The position numbers and the translations under genes are program-made. The notes beneath the pieces are model-generated. The model was given only the letters and a program-made list of their open reading frames with translations. It was not told the DNA's origin and ran no database searches. Source: Gemmatimonadota bacterium (GTDB lineage Bacteria; Gemmatimonadota; Gemmatimonadetes; Palauibacterales; Palauibacteraceae). Taken from it: a stretch of DNA of 64,000 nt. How positions within the stretch are numbered: the first letter of the stretch is position 1; every line of letters begins with the position of its first letter. The stretch covers positions 48,286 through 112,285 of the forward strand of contig JAJEEM010000060.1 in the NCBI GenBank assembly GCA_022820995.1, given 5' to 3'. Positions 39,703 to 47,311 of the stretch are shown here, piece after piece.

Positions 39703-40362
39703 CTAGTCGCGCGAACCCACCGGAGTCGCGTCTCGCCGTATCTCCGCCGAGTAGTACTCCCACAGCAGCCGCGCGGCCACGCTCCGCCACGGTCGCCAGC
39801 GGCGCGCGATCTCGCGGAGCGCCTTCTCGTCGGGCCGTTCCTCGAGGCCGAGCGCACGTCCCGCCGCGCTTCGCAGCGCAAGATCGCCGGCCGGAAAGAC
39901 GTCGGTGTGGCCGGCGCAGAAGAGGAGGTAGACCTCGGCCGTCCACACGCCGATCCCCTTGAGGGCCGTCATGGCCGCGATGGATTCCTCGGCGGGCATG
40001 AGGCACAGCGCCTCCGGATCGAGACGGCCGCTCCGGACGGCCTCCGCCGCGCGTTTCAGCGTCATCTCCTTGGAACGGGACAGTCCGATCCGGCGGCACT
40101 GCGCATCGGAAAGCCTGGCGACCCGTCCGGGGTCGCAGCCCGCCGCCTCTTCCACGAGCCGCTGCCAGATCGCGGCGGCCGCCGACTTCGAGACCATCTG
40201 CGCAACGATGGTCCGGGCGAGACCCTCGAAGCCCGGAGTCCTTCGCCGCAGCGGCACGGGCCCCGACCGCTCGACGACCTCCGCAAGCCGGCCGTCGATC
40301 CTCACCAGCGCCTTGAGGCCCTCGGCGATGTCCTCCGGCGTTTCAATCGTTCTTCCGTGCAT
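39703..40362 (-). CDS. alkA: DNA-3-methyladenine glycosylase II (AlkA-like)
   Basis: This 219-residue HhH-GPD glycosylase has the hairpin ALKGIGVWTAEVYLLFCAGHTD with the catalytic aspartate in FPAGDLALR. It lacks the N-terminal AlkA beta domain, like archaeal and short bacterial forms. It would remove alkylated bases. It is alone, on the opposite strand to the Bat operon and divergent from the flavoprotein gene 80 bases away. Confidence 0.9.
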   Translation of the reverse strand: MHGRTIETPEDIAEGLKALVRIDGRLAEVVERSGPVPLRRRTPGFEGLARTIVAQMVSKSAAAAIWQRLVEEAAGCDPGRVARLSDAQCRRIGLSRSKEMTLKRAAEAVRSGRLDPEALCLMPAEESIAAMTALKGIGVWTAEVYLLFCAGHTDVFPAGDLALRSAAGRALGLEERPDEKALREIARRWRPWRSVAARLLWEYYSAEIRRDATPVGSRD

Positions 40363-40442
40363 TTTCGTCCCTCCGCGCGTTCCCGCGGGAACGTTCGACG
40401 CGCTCTCTGGCCCATCCCGGTCATTGGCGTCAGTCTTATTGC

Positions 40443-41717
40443 GTGCAACGTCGAACGCTGATCAAGACCGCAGGGATCGCGGCGCTGGGCTCGAGCCTCG
40501 GCGCGTGCTCCCCCGCATGGCGCCGTTTCTCTCCGGGCCCCGCCGCCCCGAGCCTCCCCCTCGTACGCGTGGCGCCGGACCGCGTCATCCGGACCACCGT
40601 GGGTCTCAGACCCTTTCGACCCGCCGGTTTCCGCGTGGCCGCGGAACGGTTGGACGAGAAGACCGTCATCCACAACTACGGCCACGGCGGCGCGGGAATC
40701 TCCCTTTCCTGGGGGACGGGGCTGCTCGTGTCCGAACTGGCCGAACCTCATCCCTCGCGGCAAGCCGCCGTCATCGGGGCCGGCGCCGTCGGCCTGGCCA
40801 CCGCGCGGCAACTCCAGCGCCGCGGCTTCGACGTGACGATCCATGCGCGGGCGCTCCCGCCCGACACGACGTCGAACATGGCCTACGCCGGGTTCTCGCC
40901 GCTCTCCAACCTCGTGTCGGCGCCTCAACGGACTCCGGCCTTCGACGCCCAGTTCGACCGAGCCGTCCGCGCTTCCTACGAGCAGATGCAGCTGCTCGCC
41001 GGAGCCGGGCGCGGCGTGTCGTGGATGACGACGTACACCTGGACGAACCGCCCTTCCGGTCGGCGGGCGGAAGATTCCGGACTCGACGAGACCGAGAGCG
41101 GCCTCGACCCGGACGTCGAGGTGGGCGCCACCGTGCTGCAGCCGGGAGAACACCCCTTTCCCGGCACTTATGCCCTCCGCAGGCCGACCCTCCGCATCGA
41201 GCCGTCGATCTATCTTGACCGGTTGATGGAGGAATTTCTCCTCTTCGGCGGACGCGTGCGGATCCGCGACTTTGAGACGCCCCGCGACCTCATGTCGCTC
41301 GACGAACCGCTCATCGCCAACTGCACCGGTCTCGGATCCCACGCCCTGTTCGGCGACGAGACGATGACTCCCATCAAGGGTCAGCTCACCTTCCTCGCCC
41401 CGCAGCCCGAGATCGACTACAGCCTCGAAGGCAGCGCGCCGGGCGGCGGCCGCATCGGGATCCTTCCGCGTTCGGACGGGATCGCGCTCGGACACGTGAT
41501 GGAGCGCGGCGACTGGAGTCTGGAACCGCTCGAGGAAGAAATCACGACACGGCTCGACCGCGCAGGCCGGCTCTTCGCGGCCATGGCGGACCATCCGTCC
41601 GGGCTCGGCGGGGTCGCCGCCGCCCCACGCCCGCGCCCCATGCACGACGCGCTCGAAGGCGATCCCGTACCGGCGACCCCACCCCCGGTCGAGAGCTTCT
41701 ACGACATCGAGTCCTAG
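40443..41717 (+). CDS. exported D-amino-acid-oxidase-like flavoprotein, circularly permuted
   Basis: This 424-residue protein has a Tat-type start (MQRRTLIKTAGIAALG) and a lipobox (LGACS, C22). Motifs that close canonical D-amino-acid oxidase, GLRPFRP (54-60) and HNYGHGGAG (77-85) with SLSWG, here precede the FAD-binding VIGAGAVGLATA (glycine motif 112-117). The protein ends where canonical ones reach the DGxxxGG strand and helix (about IGILPRSDGIALGHV and beyond). So the order is permuted relative to animal enzymes. It probably oxidises D-amino acids or related amines outside the cytoplasm. Similar exported bacterial proteins exist, I believe, under general FAD oxidoreductase names. Confidence 0.88.
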   Translation: MQRRTLIKTAGIAALGSSLGACSPAWRRFSPGPAAPSLPLVRVAPDRVIRTTVGLRPFRPAGFRVAAERLDEKTVIHNYGHGGAGISLSWGTGLLVSELAEPHPSRQAAVIGAGAVGLATARQLQRRGFDVTIHARALPPDTTSNMAYAGFSPLSNLVSAPQRTPAFDAQFDRAVRASYEQMQLLAGAGRGVSWMTTYTWTNRPSGRRAEDSGLDETESGLDPDVEVGATVLQPGEHPFPGTYALRRPTLRIEPSIYLDRLMEEFLLFGGRVRIRDFETPRDLMSLDEPLIANCTGLGSHALFGDETMTPIKGQLTFLAPQPEIDYSLEGSAPGGGRIGILPRSDGIALGHVMERGDWSLEPLEEEITTRLDRAGRLFAAMADHPSGLGGVAAAPRPRPMHDALEGDPVPATPPPVESFYDIES

Positions 41718-41742
41718 CAACCGGTAGTTTCCAAGACGTCGG

Positions 41743-42441
41743 TCAGTCGCCGAACCGATCCGCCAACCGTTCGCGAAGCCGCCGCGCAACCGCTTCGAGC
41801 ACGGCGGCGTCTTCGTCGGCGACACCGCGGACCGAGAGCGCGACCCCGGGCGCAATCTCGATCCGGGACCACCTTTCCACGTCGCCCGGGGAGATGTCGC
41901 CGCGGCCCGCGAGTTGCCGGAGCACGGCCAGCAACGCGGCCAACTCCGATTCGTCGAACTCCGCATCGTCTGGGGGAGACGCCGCCGCAGCGCGAGGCCA
42001 GTCCGGTTCCTCCTCCCGTACCATCAGCCTGTCCTCGGGGGCGGCATGCCGCGCCCGCGGGGCGGCGAAGGCGACCGGCGCCTCGTGCCATTCCGCTACA
42101 TCCGACGTCGGTGGCGACGAATCCGGGCCGGCGGGCCGGGCGAAGAGGAGATCGGCGGTCACCGCGATCCGACCATCCGCGACGCCCGCGACCAGTTCCG
42201 GCGACGATCCCTCGAACACGGCGCCGATCTCGCGGAGCGCGGTCGCGGGCACCCTCCCCGCCCCCTCCGCCTCGCGGACCCGTCTAATGAAGAGGAGACG
42301 GTCCCGCACGAGCTTCGGATAACGGGTCTTCGGCCCCCTCCGGCCGACACGCGGAAGCAGTCCGACCTGCACGTAGTAGGCGATCGTGCGTCGGCTGAAA
42401 CCCGTCTCCTCCTCCAACTCCCGCGCCGTGTAACTGCGCAT
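41743..42441 (-). CDS. MerR-like helix-turn-helix regulator
   Basis: This 232-residue protein begins with a MerR-type winged helix (YTARELEEETGFSRRTIAYYVQVGLLPRVGRRGPKTRYP) and continues with an unrecognised C-terminal region rich in Ala and Asp. I chose ATG 42441; the longer frame starts in the intergenic spacer. It is divergent from the ARPP-1 gene with 129 bases between, so control of that gene and itself is likely. Confidence 0.82.
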   Translation of the reverse strand: MRSYTARELEEETGFSRRTIAYYVQVGLLPRVGRRGPKTRYPKLVRDRLLFIRRVREAEGAGRVPATALREIGAVFEGSSPELVAGVADGRIAVTADLLFARPAGPDSSPPTSDVAEWHEAPVAFAAPRARHAAPEDRLMVREEEPDWPRAAAASPPDDAEFDESELAALLAVLRQLAGRGDISPGDVERWSRIEIAPGVALSVRGVADEDAAVLEAVARRLRERLADRFGD

Positions 42442-42501
42442 GCCGTTTTCCGCCGCTCCAATGTCGTGGTGACATCTGCTGTCGTTTGCGGACGACAACC
42501 G

Positions 42502-42530
42502 TTGACTTATTTCAATCTCCCCGGTACTGT
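42502..42530 (+). promoter_or_regulatory. sigma70-like promoter of the ARPP-1 gene
   Basis: TTGACT (42502-42507) is followed after 17 bases by TACTGT (42525-42530), then by AAGGAGGGG and ATG 42571. The boxes are flanked by GTTGAC (42501-42506) and GTCAAC (42528-42533), an inverted pair; CAACCGTTG (42497-42505) is a second small palindrome. These are candidate operator sites for the divergent MerR-like protein. No transcription data support this; it is by pattern. Confidence 0.55.
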
Positions 42531-42570
42531 CAACAGAGTATCAACACTGACAATATCAAGGAGGGGAGAG

Positions 42571-43578
42571 ATGAACCAGATCACGACCGCCATCGCCGGC
42601 CTCGAGATCGGCGAACCGACCTTCTGCGGCGGCCTCACCGTGTTCCCCCTGCTTTCCCGGGAAACCTCGGATCTCGATTACCTGCTCCTCGGGGAAGGAC
42701 TTCGCAACGATCTGGTCACCGTGCGCGAGGTGTCCATGGGGGGCAGCGTCCCCGACGTCGAGGTGGAAAACCGGGCCGACCGTCCCGCGCTCATCGTGGA
42801 CGGCGAGGAACTCGTCGGCGCCAAGCAGAACCGGGTCGCCAACCTCACGCTGCTGCTCCCCGCCTGGAAGACGACGATCATTCCGGTCTCCTGCGTGGAG
42901 CAGGGCCGCTGGTCCTACGACAGCCCGGGGTTCCGGGTGACGGACCGGATGCAATTCGCGAGCGGCCGCGCGGAGCGATACGCGAGCGTGCAGCAGTCGA
43001 TGCGCAGCGAAGGGACGCGGCGCTCCGACCAGAGCCGGGTGTGGAGTTCGATCGACGACAAGGCCGTGGCGATGGACGCCCCATCCGAGACCGGCGCGAT
43101 GAGCGAGATCTTCGAGCGTCACGCGAAGGCGCTGGACGACTACGTTCGGGCGGTGGAGGCCGCTCCGGATCAACTCGGCGCCATCTTCTCGGTGGCGGGC
43201 GGCAGCTACGGATTGGACCTCTTCGACCGTCACGACACCCTCGCCGCGTTCCTCCCCAGGCTCGTGCGGAGCTACGGCGTCGACGCGCTGGAACGGCGCG
43301 CGGATGGGGACAAGGCGGTACCGGCCTCCGCGGCGCGGGATTTCCTCGACCGCCTGAGCGCGGGAGCCTTCGATGACCACCCGGCGGTCGGTCTCGGGCG
43401 CGATGTGGGGATCGTCGCCGACCGCGCGATCGGAGGCGCGCTTGTCGTGGACGAGACCACGGTGCACCTGACGGGGTTCTCCAATCCCCGGGCCGCCCGC
43501 GGCGATCGCGACGGCGAACGCGTGTACGCGAACTACCACCAGAGGCGCGACGCCCTCCGCCGACGGCACGCGAGCTAG
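42571..43578 (+). CDS. ARPP-1 domain protein
   Basis: This 335-residue cytoplasmic protein has the ARPP-1 pattern: GLTVFPLLS, YLLLGEGL, VSMGGSVPDVEVENRADRPALIVDGEELVGAKQNRV, SCVEQGRW and a C-terminal ALVVDETTVHLTGF. ARPP-1 proteins have no established function and often accompany phosphatase or ADP-ribosylglycohydrolase genes. The ATG has a strong ribosome site (AAGGAGGGG). The upstream frame to 41914 is shadow. Confidence 0.88.
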   Translation: MNQITTAIAGLEIGEPTFCGGLTVFPLLSRETSDLDYLLLGEGLRNDLVTVREVSMGGSVPDVEVENRADRPALIVDGEELVGAKQNRVANLTLLLPAWKTTIIPVSCVEQGRWSYDSPGFRVTDRMQFASGRAERYASVQQSMRSEGTRRSDQSRVWSSIDDKAVAMDAPSETGAMSEIFERHAKALDDYVRAVEAAPDQLGAIFSVAGGSYGLDLFDRHDTLAAFLPRLVRSYGVDALERRADGDKAVPASAARDFLDRLSAGAFDDHPAVGLGRDVGIVADRAIGGALVVDETTVHLTGFSNPRAARGDRDGERVYANYHQRRDALRRRHAS

Positions 43579-43704
43579 CCGCGGAGGACGGCCCGGCCGC
43601 CGCACCTGGCTGGCTGTGGCTGGAACTCGCCCGCCATCCCCGCCACCTTACGCGACCCGCCAGCGCGTTGGCGGCGTTCCGGCTAACGATCGCGTGGAGG
43701 ACGG

Positions 43705-44940
43705 GTGAAAATACCGGGGCGGGGCCGACAGGCGGCGATGGTCTTCATCTTCATCACCGTCTTCATCGACGTGCTGGGGATCGGGATCATCGTCCCCATC
43801 CTCCCCGAACTCATCAAGGAGTTCACGGGAGGAAGCACGGCGCGCGCGGGGCGCTGGTTCGGGGTTCTGGCGGCGGCCTATGCCGTCACCCAGTTCTTCT
43901 TCGCGCCCATCCTGGGGTCGCTCTCGGACCGGGTCGGACGGCGGCCCGTCATCCTAATGGCCCTCCTCGGCCTGGGGATCGACTACATCATCATGGGGTT
44001 CGCGCCCTCCATCGGCTGGCTCTTCGCGGGCCGCCTCGTCGCGGGAGTGATGGGCGCGAGCATCACCGCGGCCAACGCCTACGTGGCCGACGTGTCCGAG
44101 CCGGAAGTGCGGGCCCGGAACTTCGGCCTCATCGGCGTCGCCTTCGGCCTCGGCTTCATCTTCGGTCCCGCCATCGGCGGGCTTCTGGGCGGCATCGCGC
44201 TGCGCCTCCCCTTCTTCGCGGCGGCGGGACTCGCCCTCGTGAACGCACTCTACGGCATCTTCGTCCTCCCCGAATCGCTGCCGCCGGAGAAGCGCGACGC
44301 CTTCAGCTGGAACAAGGCCAATCCGGTCGGGAGCCTCCACGTGCTGCGTTCATATCCGCTGGTGGCGGGCCTCGCGGTGTCCTTCGTGTTCATCATCCTC
44401 GCGCAGCGCGGCCTCGAGACCGTGTGGGTGCTCTACATGGGGCACAAGTTCGGATGGAACGAACTCGCGAACGGACTGTCGCTGGCGCTGGTGGGACTCA
44501 TGGCGGCGATCGTGCAGGGAGGACTCGTTCAACCCGTCATCAAGCGCATCGGAGAGCGCCGGGCGGTCCTCGGCGGACTCGTCCTGGGCACGATCACCTA
44601 CCTGGGCTACGGCCTCGCCACGCAGGGATGGATGCTCATCGCGTTCATCATCTTCGGCTCGATCGGCGGCGTCGCGGGGCCCGCGCTCCAGAGCCTCGTG
44701 GCGGGCGCGGTGGAACCACAGGACCAGGGGAAGGTCCAGGGAGGCCTCCAGTCGCTCATGAGCCTGACCGGCATCCTGAGCCCCCTGATCTTCACCGCCG
44801 GCCTGTTCAGCTACTTCACGTCACCCGCCGCGCCGTTCCAGCTTCCCGGCGCGCCCTTCCTGCTTGGCGCCGTGATGTACGCCACGGCCTTCGTAGTCGT
44901 GGTCCGCCTCTTCCGCCGCATCCCGGGAACCGGGGCTTGA
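43705..44940 (+). CDS. MFS drug/proton antiporter, TetA type
   Basis: This 411-residue protein has twelve membrane segments. Motif A is [16 protein letters not shown], near residue 75, with a second weaker copy. The N-terminal half has [17 protein letters not shown] and [13 protein letters not shown], typical of the Tet(A)/(B)-like 12-TM exporters. Start is GTG 43705, with GGAGG 4 bases upstream. Substrate cannot be told and a resistance role should not be assumed. It ends at the boundary of the accessory segment. Confidence 0.88.
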   Translation: MKIPGRGRQAAMVFIFITVFIDVLGIGIIVPILPELIKEFTGGSTARAGRWFGVLAAAYAVTQFFFAPILGSLSDRVGRRPVILMALLGLGIDYIIMGFAPSIGWLFAGRLVAGVMGASITAANAYVADVSEPEVRARNFGLIGVAFGLGFIFGPAIGGLLGGIALRLPFFAAAGLALVNALYGIFVLPESLPPEKRDAFSWNKANPVGSLHVLRSYPLVAGLAVSFVFIILAQRGLETVWVLYMGHKFGWNELANGLSLALVGLMAAIVQGGLVQPVIKRIGERRAVLGGLVLGTITYLGYGLATQGWMLIAFIIFGSIGGVAGPALQSLVAGAVEPQDQGKVQGGLQSLMSLTGILSPLIFTAGLFSYFTSPAAPFQLPGAPFLLGAVMYATAFVVVVRLFRRIPGTGA

Positions 44941-45210
44941 TGACAACCGAGTTTGACGCCCTGCGGGTGCGCCTTCACGTGGCGGCCATGACAAGACCCG
45001 CGTTCTCCCAACTGACGCGCACCAACGCGCTTGAGAGCGCGGGCTTCCGCAGCTGATCCGCGAACCTTGCGGAGGAGACCATGTTCGCATCGAGGGCCAC
45101 GGGCGTGGCGCGCGATACGTCTACCAACAGGAGAACACATGATGGCAAGGTGCCTTAAATCGTGCGCGATCACGTTTGCGGAGGGAATGTGGTAGCATCA
45201 CATTTCGCTT

Positions 45211-45231
45211 CTCATTTCCACCGGAAATGAG
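45211..45231. repeat. inverted repeat, 9 bp arms, 3-base loop
   Basis: CTCATTTCC (45211-45219) and GGAAATGAG (45223-45231) are perfect complements around ACC. This is too short a loop for a protein operator with two-fold spacing but a good RNA hairpin. No T-run follows, so it is not an obvious terminator. Confidence 0.75.
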
Positions 45232-45272
45232 GAATCGCGCAATCATTTCCGCCTTTTGAGGTTTCGATGCTC

Positions 45273-45322
45273 GAGAAATGTATCATCAACGTTCTCTTGA
45301 GCACTCGGATGATACATTTCTC
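45273..45322. repeat. inverted repeat, 15 bp perfect arms, 20-base spacer
   Basis: GAGAAATGTATCATC (45273-45287) is repeated as its exact reverse complement GATGATACATTTCTC (45308-45322). Fifteen perfect pairs in a two-thirds G+C genome are unlikely by chance. It could be a large hairpin, two operator half-sites, or terminal ends of a lost small element. No target-site duplication is evident next to the arms. Confidence 0.85.
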
Positions 45323-45441
45323 CTCCTCGACTCACCTGCGCCGTGCCGACAGGGGTGTGGGCCAGCCCGTAGCACTCGACCCGTGCGCATCAAGGAGTTC
45401 CTCTCGCAAGCGTGGTTAGCAGCTCTGAGCTAAGCCTGCGC

Positions 45442-46065
45442 TCAAGGATCTCGGCGCCCCCACCCATTCGCTTGCAGTTCCACCCGGCCGGTCGCGGGGC
45501 TCAGGGGTTCGGTCACAACCTCGAAGCTCATCGTTCGAACGGCGGCGAACCCTCGCACTTCCAGCCACGGCTCTGTTCGGTGGATGACTTCCCGTGCCGC
45601 AAGAAAGGTGGTGCCGCGAGTCACGACATCGTCCACCAGTACGATCTGCTCAAGACCCGAGCCGAAATCGCCCCGCCACTCGAGCGAAGCGACCAGTTCG
45701 TCCATCCGCGGGCGACCAGCCGCAGACTGCTCGTGCGCCCTTGGGACGCGGACGGTTCTCACGAGCAACTTTTGAACGTCGCGACCCAGCCCTTGCTCCA
45801 ATAGCGCTTCGGCGATGCTGAGCCCGGGCCACAGGGTGTCGGGAACTCTGGCCGGAGCGCTCGTGGGGATGGGAACCAAGGTCGAATCGGGAGTGAAGAA
45901 CCCGTCGAAGTCCGTATCTCGACGCTCACCGCAACGGACGGCCATGCGTTCCAAGACTTCCGGGCGGGCACCCTTGACCATACCCATGATGCTTCGAGGT
46001 CCCGGCCCCAGGTTCTCGGGGTCGCGGCGCCAAGGTGTGTAGACCAGGAGGGACGCGAACCGCAT
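45442..46065 (-). CDS. ComF-like phosphoribosyltransferase
   Basis: This 207-residue PRTase-fold protein has the PRPP loop IVLVDDVVTRGTTF (two acidic residues), PWRRDPENLGPGPRSIMGMVKG at the start, and LVPIPTSAPAR in the usual hood region. The N-terminal zinc ribbon (CxxC pairs) of classical ComF is missing. It overlaps nothing; it lies 3 bases after the DprA-like stop, so the two are co-transcribed. ComF and DprA homologues serve DNA uptake in competence, but this pair lacks other competence genes. An accessory or defence role is an alternative. Confidence 0.82.
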   Translation of the reverse strand: MRFASLLVYTPWRRDPENLGPGPRSIMGMVKGARPEVLERMAVRCGERRDTDFDGFFTPDSTLVPIPTSAPARVPDTLWPGLSIAEALLEQGLGRDVQKLLVRTVRVPRAHEQSAAGRPRMDELVASLEWRGDFGSGLEQIVLVDDVVTRGTTFLAAREVIHRTEPWLEVRGFAAVRTMSFEVVTEPLSPATGRVELQANGWGRRDP

Positions 46066-46068
46066 CCG

Positions 46069-46845
46069 TCAGAATCCGATCGCCCCGCTCAGCGTCACGC
46101 AGGGAAGGCGGTCGAGAATCCGATCCAGATCCTCCAGCCGCAGCACTTCCGCTCCGTAGCGGCGCATCTCGGCCGGCCACGACAGGGCGGGATTGTTGGC
46201 GACGGGCTCCAGAAGGAAGAGCGTGCGCCCGAGGCGTAGCGTCTCCCAGCCCTGGCTAATGGTACCGCTCTTCTCGGCGGCCTCCACGATCACGAGCGCG
46301 TCGCTGAGGAGAGCCATCGTTCGGTTACGTTGGGGAAAATTCCGCCTCGCCGGAGGAGATCCCGCGGGGAACTGGCTGACGACGGCGAAGTTGTTCATCA
46401 GGTGTTCCTGGAGCCGTCGGTTCGGGCGCGGATAGGCCAAATCCAGCCCCGTTCCGATCACCGCGAATGTGCGGCCTCGGGCGCGGAGCGCAGCCTTGTG
46501 GGCAGCGGTGTCGATGCCCTGCGCAAGACCGGAAACCACAGTGGCGCCTAGTCCAACGAGCGTTTCGGCGACCCGCGTGGCGTTGGTCAACCCCTCCTGG
46601 CTCGCTTTTCTCGAGCCCACGACGGCGACCTTCGGGCTTGCCCGCAGCAGGCCGACGTCTCCGGCAACGTGCAGAACGCCGGGTGCCAGCTTCTGCTCGA
46701 CCGGAGTCAGTTCACCCAGGATGTCTCGAACGGGTAGGCTGACCATACGCGCTGAGGATGCGCGAGTCGTACGCGAAGCCGCAACGGGTCGCCATGTCCG
46801 GTCGCCACGATACCGCAATCGTCCCCACCCTGGAATCCGCCTCAT
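46069..46845 (-). CDS. short DprA/Smf-like protein
   Basis: The Rossmann-type DprA core is clear: VAVVGSRKASQEGLTNATRVA, VVSGLAQGIDTAAHKAAL, FAVIGTGLDLAYPRPNRRL, FPAGSPPARRNFPQRNRTMALLSDALVIVEAAEKSGT. The SAM and winged-helix domains of full DprA are absent. I start it at ATG 46845, since GGAGG precedes it by five bases; ATG 46746, at the conserved domain, has no ribosome site but gives the usual core. The pair with a ComF-like PRTase, three bases apart, is notable. Confidence 0.83.
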   Translation of the reverse strand: MRRIPGWGRLRYRGDRTWRPVAASRTTRASSARMVSLPVRDILGELTPVEQKLAPGVLHVAGDVGLLRASPKVAVVGSRKASQEGLTNATRVAETLVGLGATVVSGLAQGIDTAAHKAALRARGRTFAVIGTGLDLAYPRPNRRLQEHLMNNFAVVSQFPAGSPPARRNFPQRNRTMALLSDALVIVEAAEKSGTISQGWETLRLGRTLFLLEPVANNPALSWPAEMRRYGAEVLRLEDLDRILDRLPCVTLSGAIGF

Positions 46846-46961
46846 CCACACCTCCCGTGCGTCACCTCGGAGGCCGAAAGCCGGTGCTTCCGCCTCGTCG
46901 CCTCACCGCAACCGAACATAACCCGAACAAGCACCCGAAACCAGCCCCTCAGCATCCGAAA

Positions 46962-47210
46962 CTAGTAGAGCCGTCGTCCTTCGTCTCGCAGCCGGCGCAC
47001 GTTCTCGGGACTCAGGTCGATCGGGCCGATCTGGGCGTGCCGGAGTTCGATCCGTTGCAGGAGGGTCTCGACATCGACTGGCCGGGGACATACGGAAGCC
47101 TCCAGCCGTGCCAGAATCTCGCGGTTCAGGCTGCGGCCGTTGCGAACCGCCGCTTCCTCGAGTGACCGATGCAGGCGTGAGGACATGCCGTGCAACGTGA
47201 TTCTCTTCAT
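46962..47210 (-). CDS. ribbon-helix-helix (Arc/CopG-type) protein, possible orphan antitoxin
   Basis: This 82-residue protein begins MKRITLHGMSSRLHRSLEEA and AAVRNGRSLNREILARLEA, an Arc/MetJ-type ribbon-helix-helix with the arginine-rich second helix region. Such proteins are usually FitA- or VapB-like antitoxins. The C-terminal half could be the toxin-binding part, yet no PIN toxin follows downstream (46750-46960 holds none). It may be a remnant or a stand-alone regulator. ATG 47210; the upstream frame belongs to the peptidase gene shadow. Confidence 0.75.
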   Translation of the reverse strand: MKRITLHGMSSRLHRSLEEAAVRNGRSLNREILARLEASVCPRPVDVETLLQRIELRHAQIGPIDLSPENVRRLRDEGRRLY

Positions 47211-47311
47211 GATTCCGTCTCGTATTCCCGCCGAAGTAGCGACGAGTTCCAAGCTTATGGGCACCGGCACCGCCCGTCGACCGCCTAGGCCTAAACTCGC
47301 GGAGCCCGCTG

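Larger units (their letters stand above)
44941..45441. other. 500-base region without a supported gene, structured and AT-richer
   Basis: There is no credible long frame. A 38-codon frame overlapping the MFS stop (44940-45056) has no recognisable product. The middle (about 45180-45330) is noticeably AT-richer than the rest of the window and holds two strong inverted repeats, listed separately. The region marks the left side of the ComF/DprA segment and may be an integration scar or a regulatory RNA locus. I see no promoter that I would defend. Confidence 0.7.

Noticed and set aside
44940..45056. 38-codon frame overlapping the MFS stop (TGATG)
   Set aside because: Coupling is suggestive, but the product has no domain or conservation that I can judge. 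Not listed as a gene.
45211..45322. Transposon or insertion sequence bounded by inverted repeats
   Set aside because: No transposase frame lies between or near the arms and no direct target repeat is seen; only inverted repeats are claimed.
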